In this document: positions 34,945 through 44,900 of the stretch, one piece after another
Layout of the letters: each line of letters begins with the position of its first letter
Position numbering within the stretch: the first letter of the stretch is position 1
Assembly (NCBI RefSeq): GCF_000744225.1
Contig: NZ_JQLN01000007.1
Span: 124,001-188,000 of the forward strand
Direction of reading: 5' to 3'
DNA length: 64,000 nucleotides
DNA from: Kitasatospora mediocidica KCTC 9733
GTDB taxonomy: Bacteria; Actinomycetota; Actinomycetes; Streptomycetales; Streptomycetaceae
Notes under the pieces: generated by a model
What the model was told of the DNA's origin: nothing
What the model saw: only the letters and a program-made list of their open reading frames with translations
The model's database searches: none
Translations under genes and position numbers: made by a program

Positions 34945-36137
34945 GGGGTCTCCCGGTCCGTCTGCGTCGGGTCTGCGGGGAGCAGTCGTTCGAGGTGGTC
35001 GGCCGCCGCGGCCGCGCCGCCCGCCGTCCGGAAGGAGGCGCCGATGCGCCGGGCGGCGGCCCGGTGGGCGGGATCGTCGAGCGCCGCGTCCACCGCCTGG
35101 CCCAGCCGCGCCGGGTCGATCCGGCCGAAGCGCACCCGGACGCCGGCGCCGGACGCCACCACCTGGGAGGCCACCACCGGTTGGTCGTCGCGGATCGGCG
35201 CGACCACCAGCGGCACGCCGTGCCACAGCGCCTCGCAGACCGTGTTGTGACCGCCGTGGCAGACCACCGCGGCAGTGCGGGCCAGCAGGTCCAGCTGCGG
35301 CACGGAGGGCACGACCAGGACATCGGGGTCGCTCCGCTGGCCGCGCAGGGCGCCGCCGGGGTCGACGATCACCGCCTGCACCCGCGCGGAGCGGGCCCGC
35401 AGCGCCTGTCGGCAGGCCGTCAGGAAGGCGGCGCCGGTGTCGGTGTTGGCCGTACCGAGGGTGACCAGCACGGTCGCGCGGTCCGGGGCCAGCCACTCCC
35501 AGGGGAACGACCCGGTGGTGGGACGGGCGGCGATCGACGGGCCGACGAACCGGATCGGACCCGCCGACAGGGCGATCGGCCCGGCCAGTTCCGGCGTGGT
35601 GAAGGCCAGGATCAGGTGCGGGGAGAACCGCGGGTCGGCGCTGCCGTCCGGCCTGCCGAGGCTCGCGCGCAGGTCGGCGAGGAGGCCGGAGATCCAGGCC
35701 TCCACCAGCGGCATGCCGTCCAGCGCGCCGGCGAACTCGGCCGAGGTCGTCGCGGAGGTGGCCCAGGGCAGGCCGAACCGCTCGGCGACCAGCGCGCCGG
35801 CCACCGCCTGCTGGTCCGCCACAACCACGTCGGGGCGAAAGTCGCGCACCGCCGCCGTGACGCCGGGGGCCATCTCCTCCGCGAGCGGGACGAGGAAGTC
35901 CTGCCACAGGAACTTCAGCGCCGCCGGGCCGCGCAGCTCCGGCGGGCGCAGTGACTGCGCACCCTGGGGGACGGCGCACGGGTAGACCTCGGCGTCCGGG
36001 CCGGCGAGCGCGCCGACCAGCTCCGACAGCCCGGCCCAGGCCGTCGTGTGTCCACGGGCGGCCAGCTCGGCCGCGACGCCCACCGCCGGGTTCACGTGGC
36101 CGACCAGCGGCGGGACGACGAAGAGGAAGCGGCTCAC
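34941..36137 (-). CDS. MGT-type glycosyltransferase (GT1)
   Basis: 398 residues from a GTG that overlaps the hydrolase stop (GTGA). N-terminal VVPPLVGHVNPAVGVAAELAARGH is the acceptor-side start of macrolide-type glycosyltransferases; the C-terminal donor domain has VVPSVPQLDLLARTAAVVCHGGHNTVCEALWHGVPLVVAP in consecutive pieces, including the HGG-x-N-T nucleotide-sugar motif. It transfers a sugar from an NDP-sugar to a hydrophobic acceptor. Being in the middle of the synthase operon, its acceptor is most likely the polyketide or fatty chain. No sugar-biosynthesis genes are nearby, so a common NDP-sugar is expected. Confidence 0.88.
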   Translation of the reverse strand: MSRFLFVVPPLVGHVNPAVGVAAELAARGHTTAWAGLSELVGALAGPDAEVYPCAVPQGAQSLRPPELRGPAALKFLWQDFLVPLAEEMAPGVTAAVRDFRPDVVVADQQAVAGALVAERFGLPWATSATTSAEFAGALDGMPLVEAWISGLLADLRASLGRPDGSADPRFSPHLILAFTTPELAGPIALSAGPIRFVGPSIAARPTTGSFPWEWLAPDRATVLVTLGTANTDTGAAFLTACRQALRARSARVQAVIVDPGGALRGQRSDPDVLVVPSVPQLDLLARTAAVVCHGGHNTVCEALWHGVPLVVAPIRDDQPVVASQVVASGAGVRVRFGRIDPARLGQAVDAALDDPAHRAAARRIGASFRTAGGAAAAADHLERLLPADPTQTDRETP

Positions 36138-37000
36138 CGGACGGGTCCGGCTGGCGTCAGCACCGCGTCGACGCCCGGCGTCAGGACCGCGTCGACGCCC
36201 GGGCCACGCAGCTGAACGCCGCGCTCGCGCAGCCAGGACAGCGCGAGTTCGCGGACCACGTCCGGGGTTTCGACCAGGACGGAGTGCTCCTGCCCCGGGA
36301 CGAAGACGCTCCGGCAGTCGTGCAGCAGCCCGTCCAGCCATCCGGCCTGGGGGGCCAAGTCGGAGCGGGTGCCGTAGACGGTGAGCACCGGGCAGCGGAT
36401 CGCGCGTAGTTCGGCCTCGTCGGGCAGCCGGCTGGCGGGGATGTCCCGGGCCAACGAGGTCTCGGCCAGCAGCCGGCCGGCCGCACCGGCGAGCCGGGCG
36501 GTGTGCCGGCCGCGCTTCGCCGCGACCCAGGCCAGCGTGGACTTCTTGACCAGTTCGGTCTCGGCCCGCCGCAGGATGCCGTCCAGCTTGACGGCCCAGG
36601 CCGGCGAGGCCGGCTCGGACTCGATCGCCAGGATGCCGGCCACCTGTTCCGGGCGCCGGGCGGCCAGTGCGAACGCCACCGTGCCGCCGAAGGAGTTGCC
36701 CAGCAGCTGGACGGGCCCGGTCACCTCCAGCCGGTCCAGCAGGGCTTCCAGGTCGTCGGCGAAGTCCTCCAGCCGGTAGCCGGTCGGCGGGCGCCCGGTG
36801 CGGCCGTGGCCACGCTGGTCGTACATCAGCACCTCCGCCCCTGCTGCGGCGAGCACGGGCGCCAGCGTGAAGTAGTAGCTGGCGAGACTGTCGGTGAGCA
36901 GCCCGTGCAGCAGGACGACGGTCGCGGCGGGCGGGCCCGCGTCCTGCGGAGCGAGCCGCTGCACGTGGAAGCGGAGTCCGTCGAGGTCGAGGAAGGCCAT
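36134..37000 (-). CDS. Alpha/beta hydrolase, possible chain-release enzyme
   Basis: 288 residues. VVLLHGLLTDSLASYYF is the oxyanion strand, MYDQRGHGRTGRP follows, the nucleophile elbow is LLGNSFGGTVAF (Ser about residue 101), and the catalytic His is in VPGQEHSVLVE. The start is 2 bases after the ACP gene. Being next to ACP and synthases, a thioesterase or acyl-transfer role in releasing the product is likely, though editing is also possible. The C-terminus carries a tandem 8-residue duplication GVDAVLTP/GVDAVLTP not needed for the fold. Confidence 0.83.
   Translation of the reverse strand: MAFLDLDGLRFHVQRLAPQDAGPPAATVVLLHGLLTDSLASYYFTLAPVLAAAGAEVLMYDQRGHGRTGRPPTGYRLEDFADDLEALLDRLEVTGPVQLLGNSFGGTVAFALAARRPEQVAGILAIESEPASPAWAVKLDGILRRAETELVKKSTLAWVAAKRGRHTARLAGAAGRLLAETSLARDIPASRLPDEAELRAIRCPVLTVYGTRSDLAPQAGWLDGLLHDCRSVFVPGQEHSVLVETPDVVRELALSWLRERGVQLRGPGVDAVLTPGVDAVLTPAGPVR
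36153..36200. repeat. 24-bp in-frame tandem duplication
   Basis: Two 24-base copies (36153-36176, 36177-36200) differing at one base, at the 3' end of the hydrolase gene. Each encodes GVDAVLTP on the minus strand. The near identity points to a recent expansion. Confidence 0.8.
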
Positions 37001-37002
37001 GG

Positions 37003-37344
37003 TCAGCTCCGCTCGGCGCTCTGCAGCCGGTCCACCACGTAGCCGACCAGGCGGCCCACCGTGAGAGCGATGATCTCGTCGAGTTCCATGCCCGCGATGA
37101 ACTCGGCGAAGTTGATCCGGTCGCCCCAGCGCTCCCGGAGCTGGCCGGCGAGAGTCACCAGGTCGATGCTCTCCAGTTCGAGGTCCTCGGTGAAGCGGGC
37201 GTCCATGGTGACCTCGGAGTCGTCGAGGCCGTACTCGTCGAGCACGGCGGCCAGCATGCCGGCGATCACGCCCAGGACCTCCTGCTCGGTGGGCGGGTGG
37301 TGCCGCTCGGTGGTCGGCTCAGTGGTCTGCTCGCTGACGGTCAC
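37003..37344 (-). CDS. Free-standing acyl carrier protein
   Basis: 113 residues from a GTG overlapping the synthase stop by four bases. The carrier motif is DLELESIDLVTLAGQL, with the Ser that receives phosphopantetheine in ESID. The flanks VIAGMLAAVLDEYGLDD and LDEIIALTVGRLVGYVV complete the four-helix fold. The first 20 residues are Thr/Glu-rich linker. It sits between the second synthase and the hydrolase, so it may carry the finished chain to release or the extender to the KS-AT-DH subunit, which has no carrier domain of its own. Confidence 0.85.
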   Translation of the reverse strand: MTVSEQTTEPTTERHHPPTEQEVLGVIAGMLAAVLDEYGLDDSEVTMDARFTEDLELESIDLVTLAGQLRERWGDRINFAEFIAGMELDEIIALTVGRLVGYVVDRLQSAERS

Positions 37345-40300
37345 TTGGCTGCTGCCCTTTCCTGGCGGTGATCGGTGCTCTCGTGATCGGTGCTCTCGTG
37401 ATCGGTGCTGTGGTGGTCGGCGTCGTCGGTGGTCCAGGCGACGACGTAGCGGCGGTCAGGGAGGCCGGGCGGGTTGTCGACCAGCGTGCAGTGCACCTGG
37501 TGGGCGCGCGGGCCGCCCGACCCGGGAACCGTGACCAGCAGGGCGGACGGGTCGGCGCGGACCACCGCGAAGTCGCGTGGCCGGCCCCGCAGTCCGGTGC
37601 CCTCGGCCTTGGCCGCCGCCTCCTTGGCGGCCCAGAACCGGGTGAACCAGAGCGCCTCGGTGCCGCCGTGGGCCGCCCGGCAGGCCGCCAGCAGGTCCAG
37701 CTCCGCCGGGCCGAGGGCGACGGACAGGGTCTCGGCCGGACGCTCCATCACCTCCTCCAGGTCGATGCCGAGCCCGGGCCCGCCGCCGGGACGGGCCGGC
37801 CGGACGAGGGCGACCGCCGCCTCCGCCCGGTGCGCCAGCGTCACGTCCAGCTCGGGGAGCACGCGGCCGTGCAGTCCGGACACCCGGGGCCGGCCGTCCG
37901 GGTCGTTGCGCACGTCGATCTCGGCGGGGAACACCGGGCCGTCGCCGTGCTCCCAGAGCCACCGCCGGACCGCGTCCTTCACCGCGATCCGGCCCAGCAG
38001 CCACGCCCGGCGGCCGCGTGGCGGCTGCTGCTCGTACCGGGTCCGCTCGGCGGAGCCGAGGTGGTTGCGCATGATCAGGTCGCGCGAGGCGAGGTCCGGC
38101 CAGCGCTCGTGCAGCAGGACCCAACCGCCGTACTGCGGCACGGAGAGGGTGTTGCGCTCGACGAAGCGTTCGACCGGTCGGGTGGCGGGGTGGCTGTCGA
38201 AACGGCGGTCCTGCCAGCCGCGCACCTCCGCCCAGACCGTGCCGCCCGACAGCAGTTGGACGTCGGCTTCGAGGCTGGTTTCGGAGAGTTCGGTGATCCG
38301 GATGTGGCAGTGCAGATCGGTGCCGGGCAGTGGCGCCGGGCCGAAGAGGCGCAGGTGCCGCAGGCCGACGGGGAAGACCACGGTGCGCTCGGTGCGGGTG
38401 GCCATGATCCAGTAGCCGAGCAGCTGGCCGACGTTGTCCAGCAGCGCGCCTGGGGCGGACGGCGCGGTGATCACGCCGCGCACGTGCCGCTCCCCGAGCG
38501 CGGTCAGCTCGGTCAGCCCCTGGAACGCCGGGCCGTGGAACATCCAGCGCTCCGCGTAGAGCGCGGCGGCCGTCAGCCCCGGCGGCCGCTCGCTGCCCGG
38601 CTCCACCGGCCACGGGCTCGGCGGAGTTCTGTGACGGTCCGTCAGTTCGACGGTTCCCTGCGCGTATCCGCCGAAGGAGGCGGCCAGGCGACCGGGCCCA
38701 GCGGCCTGGAGGGTGAGCTCGACGTCCAGCGGGGTGGCGGCCGGCACCCACTGTCCGAACCGCATCTCCCGTACACCGGTCGCCAGTTGGCCGGGTGCGG
38801 CGCGCTCGGCCGCGTCCATCAGGTGCTGCACGATCGTGGTGGCCGGGACGACGGGCCAGCGGTCCGTCAGATCGGGCCAGTCGGGGCGCTGCCGGAAGAA
38901 GCAGTGGTCGCGCAGGTACGGCATGGCGTCGGGCGAGATGCGCAGGGTGGCGGTGCGCACGGGGTCGGGGCGTGCGCTGATCGGTTCGGCGGCGGTGCGC
39001 ACGAAATCCGGGCGGACGCCGACCGGTTCGACGGCACTGTGCACGAAGTCCGGGCGGACGCCGATCAGTTCGGCGGCGGTCCGCTCGGTGTCCCGCAGCA
39101 GCGCTTCGAGTTCGGCGGCCAACGGGAAGCGGTCGGCCAGGGCGGAGAGCGCTCTCGGGGCGGGCGGCGGCGCAGCGGTCGGGCCGGCCGACAGGTCGGC
39201 GCGCAGCGGGCCGAGGACGGCCGGGTCCAGCGAGACCAGCGCTCCGCCCAGGTCGAGCCGAACCGACGGGTGCGCCCGGTCCCCGGGCGGCGACACGGGC
39301 GGCGACGCGGGCAGCGCTGCGGGTAGCAACGCGGCCGTGTCCGGTTCGGCGCCGTCCGCCCAGAGCGCGGCGGCGACCCGGCGAAGCTGCGCCATGCCGT
39401 CGCGGTGCGGGGAGTTCGCCGCGACCAGCAGGTGCTCCCGGTCGCCCAGGGTGTCGCCCACCAGCGAGCCCAACTGCCCGGTGCCCAGCTGGAGGAACGC
39501 CCGGAAGCCGGCCGCGTACAGGGCCTCGACCAGCGGCCGGAACCGCACCGGCTCCACCAGATGGCGCAGGAACAGCGCGCGCACCTCGGCCTCGGCCGAC
39601 GGGAAGGGCGCGGCCGTCGTCCCGGACCAGACGGGCACGGTCGGCCGGTGGAGTTCGAAGCTCTCGGCCGCCCGCTGGATCGGCCCCAGGTAGGGGGCCA
39701 GCATCGGCGTGTGGAAGCCGGAGCGGAACGGCAGCAGCTGGCCCAGCACGCCGTGCGCCCGGAACCAGCGCACCAGCTCCGCGACGGGCTGCTCGGGTCC
39801 GCAGACGATCGACTGCTGCGGTGCGTTGTCGTGCGACAGCACGACCTCCGCCATGCCGTCGACCGTCGCCAGCGCGTCGAGCACCCGTGCGGCCGGGGCG
39901 CCCAGCGCGCCGAAGGCAAGTCCGGGGACGCGCAGCGTGTCCGGGTCGAAGCTCTCCAGGAAGGCGTCCACCGAGGCGCCCGAGTACAGGCCGCCGGCGG
40001 CCATCGCGGTCCACTCGCCGACGCTGTGCCCGGCCACGGCGTCCGGCCGCACGCCGATCCGGCGCAGCGCCGCGTCGAGCAGGCGGCCGACGGCCACCAC
40101 CCCGGCGCCGTGCCGCCCGACGTCGCCGACCGCGCCCGACAGGGCGGGGCGGGGCAGGCCGAAGTGGTCCGCGACGTCGTCCACCCGTGGGGTGAACTCG
40201 CTTTCCAGGCCGGGGAAGAGGAACGCCACCCGGCCAGTTTCGCCCGCCGCGTCGAGCAACGGCTCCGGCGCGAACCAGACGTCGCCCCGGCCGCGCCAGG

Positions 40301-41960
40301 CTCGTCCCCTGGCGACCGCGCGACGGGCCAGCGCCAGCCGCTTGGCGGTCGGGTCGGCGATCGCCACCCGGTGGCGCGGCGCGGGACGGCCCCGCTCCGG
40401 CGGCTCGGCGGCCAGCAGGGCGCGGTCGTCGGCCGCGAGCAGCGCGGCGAGCTGCTCGGGCCCGTCGGCGGCCAGCCGCAGCACCCGTTCGGGCTCGGTC
40501 ACCGCGAGGCGCGGCCGGGCCGGACCGGCGTCGCCCGGGGCCTGCTCCAGCACCACATGGGCGTTGATCCCGCCGAAGCCGAAGGCGTTCACCCCGGCCC
40601 GGCGCGGTCCACCGTCGGCGGCCTCCCAGGGCTGCGCGACGCCGACCGTGCGGAACCGGGTACGGGCCAGCGCCGGGTGCGGATCGTCGCAGTGCAGGGT
40701 GGGGAGCAGCACTCCGTGGTGCACGGCCAGCGCCGCCTTGACCAGCCCGGCGATGCCGGCGGCCGGCATGGTGTGGCCGATCATCGACTTCACGGAACCG
40801 AGCACCGCCCGTTCCTCCCCTGCCGGGGCCGGGCCGAACACCTCGGCCAGGGTGTCCAGTTCGGCCGCGTCACCGGCCGGGGTCGCGGTGCCGTGGGCCT
40901 CCAGCAGGCCGACGGCGCCGCGCGCCGTCGGGTCCAGCCCGGCCGCCCGCCAGGCCGCCCGCACCGCGCGGGTCTGCCCGCCGGGGTCGGGGGTGGCCAG
41001 GCCCGCCGTACGGCCGTCGCTCGCCACGCCGGTGCCGCGCACCACCGCGTACACCCGGTCGCCGTCGCGCTGCGCGTCGGCGAGGCGCTTGAGCACCACC
41101 ACGCCGGTGCCCTCGCCGATCAGCAGTCCGTCGGCGCCCCGGTGGAACGGGCGGATCCGCTGGCTCGGGGAGAGCGCCCGCAACTGCGTGAACACGCTCC
41201 ACAGCGTGACGTCGTGGCAGTGGTGCACGCCGCCCGCCAGCATGACGTCGCACCGCCCGGTCGCCAACTCGCCCACCGCCTGGTCCACCGCGACCAGCGA
41301 CGACGCGCAGGCCGCGTCCACCGTGTACGCGGGGCCGCGCAGGTCGAGCCGGTTGGCGACCCGGGAGGCCGCCAGGTTGGGCACCAGGCCGATCGCCGAC
41401 TCCGGCCGGTCGGGGCCGAGTTGACCGGTGAAGGCGGTGCGCACCCGGTCGAGTTGACCGGCCGTCAGATCGGGCAGCAACTCGCCGAGGGTGCGCACCA
41501 GTTGGTGCGCACTGCGGACCCGCTGGTCGAGCCGGACCAGGCCCGGCGTGAGGTAGCCGCCACGGCCCAGCACCACGCCGACCCGGTCGCGATCGGGCAG
41601 CCGGTCCGGGCCGCCCGCGTCCGCGATCGCGGCGGCGGCGACCTGCAACGCGATCAGCTGGTCCGGTTCGGTGCCGGGCACCGAACTCGGCATGATGCCG
41701 AACCGGGTCGGCTGCACCTCGGCCGAGCCGTCCACGAAACCGCCGCGCTTGCAGTAGAGGCGGTCCGGCGCCGCGGGTCCGGACGCCGCCGCCGGGTCGT
41801 AGTAGCCGGCGTCCCAGCGGTCCTCGGGGACGTCGGTGATCGCGTCGACGCCGTCCACCAGGTTGCGCCAGTACGTCGCCAGGTCCGGGGCGCCGGGCAG
41901 CAGGACCGCCATACCCACCACGGCCACCGGCGGCCGGGTGGGTGTCACCGCGCCGCTCAC
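37341..41960 (-). CDS. Second PUFA/enediyne-like synthase: KS-AT-DH-phosphopantetheinyl transferase
   Basis: 1539 residues from a GTG that overlaps the upstream synthase stop. Domains: KS about 8-470 with complete Cys-His-His triad (DAACASS, EAHGTA, IGHTMPAAG); AT about 570-850 with GHSVGEW; a spacer with a 14-residue repeat present three times; hotdog dehydratase about 1000-1260 (YLRDHCFF, WMFHGPAFQGL); and a C-terminal phosphopantetheinyl transferase with GIDLEEV and WAAKEAAAK. No ACP or KR is seen, so it must act on the ACPs of the partner subunit or the free ACP. A fused DH-PPTase end recalls enediyne PKSE and some PUFA synthases. The C-terminus has three STDHE-type repeats. Confidence 0.88.
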   Translation of the reverse strand: MSGAVTPTRPPVAVVGMAVLLPGAPDLATYWRNLVDGVDAITDVPEDRWDAGYYDPAAASGPAAPDRLYCKRGGFVDGSAEVQPTRFGIMPSSVPGTEPDQLIALQVAAAAIADAGGPDRLPDRDRVGVVLGRGGYLTPGLVRLDQRVRSAHQLVRTLGELLPDLTAGQLDRVRTAFTGQLGPDRPESAIGLVPNLAASRVANRLDLRGPAYTVDAACASSLVAVDQAVGELATGRCDVMLAGGVHHCHDVTLWSVFTQLRALSPSQRIRPFHRGADGLLIGEGTGVVVLKRLADAQRDGDRVYAVVRGTGVASDGRTAGLATPDPGGQTRAVRAAWRAAGLDPTARGAVGLLEAHGTATPAGDAAELDTLAEVFGPAPAGEERAVLGSVKSMIGHTMPAAGIAGLVKAALAVHHGVLLPTLHCDDPHPALARTRFRTVGVAQPWEAADGGPRRAGVNAFGFGGINAHVVLEQAPGDAGPARPRLAVTEPERVLRLAADGPEQLAALLAADDRALLAAEPPERGRPAPRHRVAIADPTAKRLALARRAVARGRAWRGRGDVWFAPEPLLDAAGETGRVAFLFPGLESEFTPRVDDVADHFGLPRPALSGAVGDVGRHGAGVVAVGRLLDAALRRIGVRPDAVAGHSVGEWTAMAAGGLYSGASVDAFLESFDPDTLRVPGLAFGALGAPAARVLDALATVDGMAEVVLSHDNAPQQSIVCGPEQPVAELVRWFRAHGVLGQLLPFRSGFHTPMLAPYLGPIQRAAESFELHRPTVPVWSGTTAAPFPSAEAEVRALFLRHLVEPVRFRPLVEALYAAGFRAFLQLGTGQLGSLVGDTLGDREHLLVAANSPHRDGMAQLRRVAAALWADGAEPDTAALLPAALPASPPVSPPGDRAHPSVRLDLGGALVSLDPAVLGPLRADLSAGPTAAPPPAPRALSALADRFPLAAELEALLRDTERTAAELIGVRPDFVHSAVEPVGVRPDFVRTAAEPISARPDPVRTATLRISPDAMPYLRDHCFFRQRPDWPDLTDRWPVVPATTIVQHLMDAAERAAPGQLATGVREMRFGQWVPAATPLDVELTLQAAGPGRLAASFGGYAQGTVELTDRHRTPPSPWPVEPGSERPPGLTAAALYAERWMFHGPAFQGLTELTALGERHVRGVITAPSAPGALLDNVGQLLGYWIMATRTERTVVFPVGLRHLRLFGPAPLPGTDLHCHIRITELSETSLEADVQLLSGGTVWAEVRGWQDRRFDSHPATRPVERFVERNTLSVPQYGGWVLLHERWPDLASRDLIMRNHLGSAERTRYEQQPPRGRRAWLLGRIAVKDAVRRWLWEHGDGPVFPAEIDVRNDPDGRPRVSGLHGRVLPELDVTLAHRAEAAVALVRPARPGGGPGLGIDLEEVMERPAETLSVALGPAELDLLAACRAAHGGTEALWFTRFWAAKEAAAKAEGTGLRGRPRDFAVVRADPSALLVTVPGSGGPRAHQVHCTLVDNPPGLPDRRYVVAWTTDDADHHSTDHESTDHESTDHRQERAAAK
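38955..39080. repeat. 42-bp tandem repeat, three copies
   Basis: Units at 38955-38996, 38997-39038 and 39039-39080 encode three 14-residue segments of the form (G/S)(V/A)RPD(F/P)V(R/H)(T/S)A in the linker between AT and DH of the second synthase. Copies differ at several positions, so the expansion is not very recent. It lengthens a flexible linker. Confidence 0.8.
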
Positions 41961-44900
41961 CAGCCCGAGGCGGTGTAGACCACGGAACGCAACGCCTGGT
42001 CTCCCCAGGCGAGTTCGCGCAGCAGCGCGAGCGTGCCGGCGGCCGGGTCGATCAGCCGCACGCCCCGCCGCTCGTAGTCCCTGGCCAGCTCCGGCGAGAC
42101 CATGCCGCCGTGCCGGCCGGAGGGCGCCCACGGTCCCCAGTGGACGGTCAGCGCCCGGTGCCCGGTGCGGTCCGACCAGCGGGCGCCCAGCTCCTCCAGC
42201 GCGTCGTTGGCCGCCGCGTAGTCGGCCTGGCCTCGGTTGCCCAGGGCGGCGGCGATGCTGCCGAAGAGCACCGTGAACCCCGGCCCGCCCGGCAGCTCAC
42301 CCAGCGCGTCGAGCAGGGCTCGCGCGCCGTCCGCCTTGGTGGCGAAGACCCGCTGGAAGGACTCCGGGTCCTTCTCCGCGAGCACCTTGTCCTCGATCAC
42401 GCCGGCGGCGAAGACGACACCGTCCAGCCGGCCGTGTTCCGCGTAGACCTCCTTGACCGCCTGCCGCAGCACCGCCGGATCGGCCGCGTCCGCGACCTGG
42501 TAGCGGGCCCGGGAGCCCAGGGCGGCCAGCTCGTCGAGCGTCGCCGCGACCTCACGCCCGGCCAGCAGCCTCGACGCGGCGCCGTCGACGTCGGTCAGCG
42601 GCACCCCCTGCCGGGCGAGCACCGCCCGCAGCGCCGACCGGTCGTGGGCGGCCGCTGTCAGCGGGGCCTCGACGCCCTCGGGCGCCGGGGTGCGGCCCAG
42701 CAACTCCAGCCGACATCGCGAGGCCGCCGCGAGCGTCGCCGCGAACCGCGCGGTGATCCCACGCGCGCCGCCGACCAGCAGCACCACGGCATCACGGTCC
42801 AGGCCCAGCGCGGCGGCCTCCGCCGCGCCGTCGCCGGCCGGACCGGCCCCCGTGCTGCCCAGCACGCCCAGCCCGCGCTCCACCAGCGAAAGGCCCTGTC
42901 GACCGGCCGGACCGTGCAGCACCACCGGCTCGCGGTCGTCGAGCAGCAACTCGCCGACCAGCGCGTCCGCCACCTCCAGCGGGCCCACCGCGCCGTCGAA
43001 CTCGACGAGCCGGGCGGCGATGTCCGGATACTCGCGGGCCACCGTGCGCAGCAGCCCGCGCAGTCCGTCCGCCCGGCCGGCGCCCGACGGCGCCGCGGTG
43101 CGGGCGGCGAGCAGCCACCGGGGCGCCGCGGCCAGGGCGCTCTGGAGCACGGGTACGCAGCCCGGGAGCACCGGCGCGCCGTGCTCGGCGAGCGGGTCGA
43201 GCAGCAGCACGCCGTCCACCAGGCCGTCCGCCTCGGAGAGCCGGTGCCCCGCGTCCAGGACCAGCAGCTGCGCTCCGGCCGAGGTCAGGCGCGCGGAGAG
43301 GGCGTCGGCGACGGGGCCGCTACCACCGTCGGTGCCCAGCAGGGCGAAGCGACGACCGGCCAGCGCCTGCGACGGCACGGCGGGGGCGGGCCGGGGGACG
43401 GGGGTGAACTCCAGGCGGGCGGGCTCATGACCGACGACGACGGCCGACGGCTCGGCGGCCACCGGGGTCGGCGCGCTCTGCGCGACGGAAGCGGCAACGG
43501 AAGCGGGAACGGAAGCGGGGGCAGAGTCGGGAACGGGAGTGGGGCCGCCGTCCAGTCTGTCGGTGAGCCAGCGGGTGATGGCGGCGGCGGTGCGGGCGCC
43601 GGAGAGCTGCTCGACCTCCTCGTCGCCGAGCGTGACCAGGTCACCGCCCGGGCCGGCGGCCAGCCGGCGGGCGAGTTGGCCGATGATCTCGGTGCGCTTG
43701 ATGGAGTCGATGCTGAGGTCGGCTTCCAGGTCCAGATCGGGTTCGATCATGTCGGCCGGGTAGCCGGTGCGTTCGCTGATCACCTCCACCACCGAGCGCA
43801 GCACGTCGGCCTCGCCGAGGGTGGCGGCGGCCGCCGGCTGCTGTGGCGGTTGCTGCTGGTGGTACTGCGGCTGCTCCGGCGCGGTGACCCGGGGTTCGGG
43901 CACGGGCAGCGGCGTCGCCGCGACCGGCGGCGCGATGCGCGCCGCCACATCCGCCGTGCCGCCGAAGTAGCTGAGCAGCACGTCCCGTTGGGCCGCGATC
44001 AGCTCCCGGCTGCTTCTCAGGAACTCCGACACCAGGGCGTCCCCGGCAGCCTGCCGGCCGTTCGCGTGCGGTTCCTGCGTCGTCATGAGCGCCTCCGGTA
44101 CGGGTCGGGCCGGTGCCAGCGCACCGGGCAGCAGTTCTCCGGCGGCGGTACGGACCAGCTGGCCGTCCACCGTCCAGCCGGGCCGGCGCGACGCCCGCGC
44201 CCGGCCCGCGTCCACCGCGTCACGGCCGCGCAGCAGTCGGCCGGTCCGCACCGGCACCCCCGCGACGGCCAGCGCGGCCAGCGCGTCGAGGAACCCGGGC
44301 AGACCGCCGCGCCGGCCCTCGACGGAGACCGCCCGGTGCGGCCGGTCCCCCAGCACCGACGCCACCAGCCGGGTCAGCACCGATCCGGGACCGGCCTCGA
44401 CGAAGACCCGGGCACCGGCCGCGTACATCGCCTCGATCTGCTCCGTGAAGCGCACCGGCGCGCCGATCTGCGCGGCCAGCTCGCCGCGCACCGCCACCGG
44501 GTCCACCGGATAGCGCGCGGCCGTCCGGTTCGACCAGACGGGGAACTCCGGGCTGCGCACGCTCCGTTCGGCCAGTGTCGCGGCGAACCGCTCGCCCGCG
44601 CCCGCGACCAGCGGGCTGTGGAAGGCGACGGCGACCGGCAGGCGTTTCACCCCGTACCCGGCCTCCGCCAGCAGCCGCATCGCGTCCGCCAGCTCCGCCG
44701 TCCCGCCGGAGACGACCGTCTGGTTCGGCGCGTTGCGGTTCGCGGTCACCACGCGCCCCGCGAGCCCGGCCGCCGCCAGCACCTGTTCGACCTGCTCGGC
44801 TCCGGCGGCCACCGCGGCCATCGCCCCGGGGTCGGTGCCCTCTCCCACCGCGTCCAGGATCGCGCGGGCCCGGTCGGCGCCGATCGCGGGCAGCTCCTCG

